A stretch of 25,488 bases of DNA, from the NCBI GenBank assembly GCA_030146295.1, contig JASLCD010000075.1, positions 1 to 25,488 on the forward strand. Direction: 5' to 3'. The DNA comes from Chryseobacterium sp. (GTDB lineage Bacteria > Bacteroidota > Bacteroidia > Flavobacteriales > Weeksellaceae). The translations under genes were made by a program, and so were the position numbers. Of the stretch, positions 23,342 to 25,488 are shown one piece after another; position 1 is the stretch's first letter, and each line of letters starts with the position of its first letter. Under the pieces are notes generated by a model that saw only the letters and a program-made list of their open reading frames with translations, did not search any database and was not told the DNA's origin.

Positions 23342-24085
23342 CTATTTCAGAATTTCCTTTAAAAACATAAGGGTATGATTCCATGCTCTTTTGGCCATGA
23401 TTTCATTGTAATCCGGTGATTTCGGATCTGTAAAGGTGTGCTTGGAATGAGCGTATGTGATAATCTGCCAGTCGGCATTTCCTTCATTCATCTCTTTGAT
23501 GAGATTATTGTAATCATCAGGAGTTACGCTTTTATCATCAGCCGGGTTTTCAACAAGAATTTTGGCTGTCAAAGCTTCATTTTTTCTGCTCTGATCTCTG
23601 GCCAGACTTCCATGGATAGAAACAACCCCGGCAACAGGCAGATGTCCTCTTGCGGATTCTAATGCTCCGGTACCTCCGAAACAATACCCGATCACCGCTG
23701 TTTTATCAGAAACTGCTCCGTTTTTCTTCAGCTGTTCCAACGCCAGCGAAATTCTTTTCTGGTATTCTTTATAATTCTGCTTATAATATCCTGAACTTTT
23801 GGCCGCAGATTCATTATCTGCAGGAATTTTTCCTTCACCATAAATATCAGCGATGAATGCAATGTACCCCTGTTTTTCAAGTTCCAGAGCTGCTGTTTTA
23901 GCTTCTTCGTCAATGCCTTTCCAGGCGGGTAGAATCAGAACTCCCGGAAGTTTTTTCCCCGCGTTGGAGGTAACCAGACCATTCAGTTTCTGTGCGCCGT
24001 CCTGGTAGGAAACGGATTTAAGTTTTTGACTGAAAAAAGTTCCTGAAGCCATAATCATTGTGGTTAATAAGATAGAACGTATCAT
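23342..24085 (-). CDS. Dienelactone hydrolase family protein, secreted
   Basis: An alpha/beta hydrolase of the dienelactone hydrolase family. The 247-aa product carries a signal peptide (MIRSILLTTMIMASGTFFSQ), so it works in the periplasm rather than in cytosolic chlorocatechol breakdown. The nucleophile motif GYCFGG has Cys135, as in dienelactone hydrolase; the catalytic His is His216 in AHSKHTF, and the Asp is 183 or 184. LPAWKGIDEEAKTAALELEKQGYIAFIADIYG is the usual oxyanion-hole and lid opening. The substrate is unknown. I start at 24085, because the upstream in-frame ATG (24160) would put MKFNSFKYF before the signal peptide and overlap the neighbour. It lies 64 nt after the HAD gene. Confidence 0.9.
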   Translation of the reverse strand: MIRSILLTTMIMASGTFFSQKLKSVSYQDGAQKLNGLVTSNAGKKLPGVLILPAWKGIDEEAKTAALELEKQGYIAFIADIYGEGKIPADNESAAKSSGYYKQNYKEYQKRISLALEQLKKNGAVSDKTAVIGYCFGGTGALESARGHLPVAGVVSIHGSLARDQSRKNEALTAKILVENPADDKSVTPDDYNNLIKEMNEGNADWQIITYAHSKHTFTDPKSPDYNEIMAKRAWNHTLMFLKEILK

Positions 24086-24149
24086 AATTAATTGTTTGTG
24101 AATTAGAGAATTGTAAAACAGAATAAAATTAAGAAAATATTTAAAAGAG

Positions 24150-24761
24150 TTAAACTTCAACTCCGAATTTCTTTAATTCTTTGATTAAGTCGGTCTCAGG
24201 AAAAACCTGAACGGTATTAAATCCCAATGACCGGGCCATTTCAATATTCTTGGGATTATCATCAATGAAAACAGATTCTTCAGCTTTTATATGGTATCTA
24301 TCCAGCAATACATGCCAGATTTTCGGATCGGGTTTGATCAGTTTTTCTGTACCGGAAACCACAATTTTGCCCTCAAAGATCTGGAAAAAATCATAGTTTT
24401 CCAGTGCATAAGGGAAGGTTTCTTCGGACCAGTTGGTAAGACCGAACAGATGATAATCTGTATTTTTTAGTTTTCTCAGCACTTCTACATTTTGTGGTAT
24501 GTCACTTTTCAGCATGACCGTCCAGTTATCATAGAAAGCACGGATCTCTTTTTCCCACTCAGGGAATTTTTTCACTTGTATTTCTGTTCCTTCCGCGAGA
24601 CTTCTTCCTCTGTCTTGTTCTACATTCCATTCATCCTGAGCGATATGTTCCAGGAAGTATTCCATTTTTTCGTTATCGTTAAAATAATCTTTAAAGTAAT
24701 ATCTCGGATTCCAGTCCATCAGCACTCCTCCGAAATCAAATATAATATTCTTAATTTCCAT
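24150..24761 (-). CDS. HAD-superfamily phosphatase (YihX-like)
   Basis: The 203-aa cytosolic product is a HAD hydrolase, subfamily IA variant 3. Motif I IIFDFGGVLMDW gives nucleophile Asp9; position 11 is Gly instead of the usual acid Asp, as in the DFGGV/DLGNV-type members close to E. coli YihX (a glucose-1-phosphate phosphatase). Motif II is HLFGLTNWSEE, the Lys of motif III is in EKLIKPDPKIW, and motif IV is VFIDDNPKNIE. The helical cap (about residues 18-85) is short. The substrate is probably a sugar phosphate, inferred from family only. A near-consensus -7 box TAAATTTA lies about 15 nt upstream on the - strand. The hydrolase gene follows on the same strand. Confidence 0.92.
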   Translation of the reverse strand: MEIKNIIFDFGGVLMDWNPRYYFKDYFNDNEKMEYFLEHIAQDEWNVEQDRGRSLAEGTEIQVKKFPEWEKEIRAFYDNWTVMLKSDIPQNVEVLRKLKNTDYHLFGLTNWSEETFPYALENYDFFQIFEGKIVVSGTEKLIKPDPKIWHVLLDRYHIKAEESVFIDDNPKNIEMARSLGFNTVQVFPETDLIKELKKFGVEV

Positions 24762-24841
24762 ATTGTAAACTATGTTCTAAATTTAGTGGTTTTTCAGTCT
24801 TTTCTACACTTTATCACGTTAAGATAAGTTTATAAATAATA

Positions 24842-24865
24842 AAACCGGAAGACTTCCTCCGGTTT
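24842..24865 (-). terminator. Terminator-like hairpin after the His-rich ORF
   Basis: AAACCGGA and TCCGGTTT form an 8-bp stem with an 8-nt loop. On the - strand it is followed by TATTATTT, giving it terminator character for transcription coming from the right. It implies a real transcript over the small ORF at 24877-24972. Confidence 0.6.
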
Positions 24866-24876
24866 CCAATATTGTT

Positions 24877-25018
24877 TTATCTGTGATGATCTTCATGATG
24901 GTCTCTGTACCTTTTGTTTCGATCCATTTCCGGTCTGTCATGATGGCTTCTGTGATCACTATTGTATTTCATTCTTGGATTCTATACCCAGAGCTGACAT
25001 AATCAATAACTTTTTCAC
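24877..25018 (-). pseudogene. Remnant of a small secreted His-rich protein
   Basis: Reading leftward on the - strand, GTG at 25018 (or ATG at 25045) opens VKKLLIMSALGI, the start of a signal peptide, but that frame ends at 24959 after only 19 codons. In another frame, ATG at 24972 gives a 31-aa product (MKYNSDHRSHHDRPEMDR and on to EDHHR) with seven His, six Arg and five Asp, and a stop at 24877, followed by a terminator hairpin. The simplest reading is one gene for a small exported His-rich protein, broken by a deletion or frameshift at about 24975-24990. Alternatively the 31-aa ORF alone is a functional peptide. Nothing else is seen in the 24762-25114 gap. Confidence 0.4.
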
Positions 25019-25114
25019 AACTAAAATTGTATTTTTTAAACTCATGATAAAATACCCAAAAGTGTACCATTTCATCTCATTTTTTATACATTTTCAGTCT
25101 GTTTTTTTATCCAT

Positions 25115-25488
25115 TTATTCAGGTCGGTAAAACTGATATTGCCCTTCCTGATAATACGCATTGATATGCTGAAGACCATTCGTCAGGATAATCTCTTTGG
25201 CACCAATAATAGAATTGTAACGGGCCGTCTGTTCAAAAGTTTTCTCCGTTAATTTTACTTGTGGTGCTTTGCATTCAATCAGAATGATAGGTTCCGTTTT
25301 TTCAGTAATCAGAAGGTCAACACGTTTGGTAAGACCATTCAGAACAATCTTTTTTTCCGTAATCAGGGCGGATGTGGAATAGGATTTTACAGTAAGGTAA
25401 TAATGTATCCAGTGCTGTCTTACCCATTCCTCAGGAGTGAGCAGAAGATAAGTTTTACGAACCAAATCATAAATAAAAAACTTATCTT
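25115..25488 (-). CDS. HsdR-N-like (type I restriction enzyme R N-terminal) protein, partial
   Basis: The frame runs to the window edge without a start codon, so the N-terminus is missing; 124 codons are visible before the stop. The sequence LLLTPEEWVRQHWIHYYL, KRVDLLI, PIILIECKAPQV and IGAKEIILTNG fits the endonuclease-like N-terminal domain of HsdR (HSDR_N_2) in its short, stand-alone Bacteroidota form. D in RVDLLI and E-x-K in IECKAP are the PD-(D/E)XK catalytic positions. There is no helicase part and no hsdM or hsdS in view, so restriction activity is not implied. A TTG at 25465 would be a false start, as homologous-looking sequence (FFIYDLVRKTYLLL) continues upstream of it. Confidence 0.85.
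   Translation of the reverse strand, partial: DKFFIYDLVRKTYLLLTPEEWVRQHWIHYYLTVKSYSTSALITEKKIVLNGLTKRVDLLITEKTEPIILIECKAPQVKLTEKTFEQTARYNSIIGAKEIILTNGLQHINAYYQEGQYQFYRPE

Noticed and set aside
24086..24160. Upstream ATG of the dienelactone-hydrolase-like gene
   Set aside because: It would bury a clean signal peptide 25 residues inside the protein and overlap the end of the HAD gene.
1..25488. CRISPR arrays, tRNA or rRNA genes, prophage or transposase genes
   Set aside because: No regularly spaced repeats, cloverleaf-like sequences, or mobile-element proteins were seen on reading both strands.

Overview
The window looks like a chromosomal stretch of a Bacteroidota member, most likely a Chryseobacterium-type Weeksellaceae (Flavobacteriia). 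The reasons are the AT-rich composition, several matches to the Bacteroidota -7 promoter motif TAnnTTTG, a protein with a type IX secretion (T9SS) type A tail, reg_prop-type sensor kinases, a TonB-dependent receptor, and start regions that mostly lack strong Shine-Dalgarno sites. The genus is an inference from protein style, not from a search. No rRNA, tRNA, CRISPR array, phage or insertion sequence was seen.

Layout from left to right. (1) carB (19-3201), closed by a strong terminator, then two small unrecognised + strand genes. (2) An NTF2/SnoaL-like gene on the - strand. (3) A + strand iron-uptake cluster (5049-9722): TonB-dependent siderophore receptor, PepSY-TM inner-membrane protein and a secreted serine esterase. 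A ~128-bp terminal-inverted-repeat element lies between the first two genes, and a terminator plus a palindromic intergenic repeat follow the third. (4) A - strand pair (9993-11894): an unrecognised lipoprotein, and a retropepsin-fold protein that has lost both catalytic Asp positions. (5) A + strand DNA-alkylation cluster (11964-15540): Crp/Fnr-type regulator, DinB-like protein, Ogt-type methyltransferase, PEP-mutase/isocitrate-lyase-like enzyme and Ada. A perfect FNR-type palindrome lies between the regulator and dinB. A CDP-alcohol phosphatidyltransferase follows. (6) A tight + operon of a DUF2911 protein, a GNAT acetyltransferase and a cupin, then a PEGA-like lipoprotein. (7) A LytS/LytTR two-component system on the - strand (18519-22153), divergent from a T9SS cargo protein with a Cys cluster. 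(8) On the - strand, a dienelactone-hydrolase-like protein, a HAD phosphatase, remnants of a small His-rich secreted protein, and an HsdR-N-like protein cut by the window edge.

How the genes work together. The receptor, PepSY protein and esterase form a plausible path for ferric-siderophore import followed by release of iron by reduction or hydrolysis. Region 5 groups direct reversal of O6-alkylguanine (Ogt, Ada), phosphotriester sensing (Ada N-terminal domain), a DinB-fold protein and an enzyme of unknown substrate, probably under control of the Crp/Fnr-like regulator through the palindrome beside it. The kinase and response regulator overlap by 4 nt and almost certainly act as a pair; their targets are not visible.

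The strongest candidates for something undescribed are the Crp/Fnr-operator-alkylation module with its embedded PEP-mutase-like enzyme, and the pseudo-protease/lipoprotein pair. Most of the rest is ordinary flavobacterial housekeeping and accessory content.
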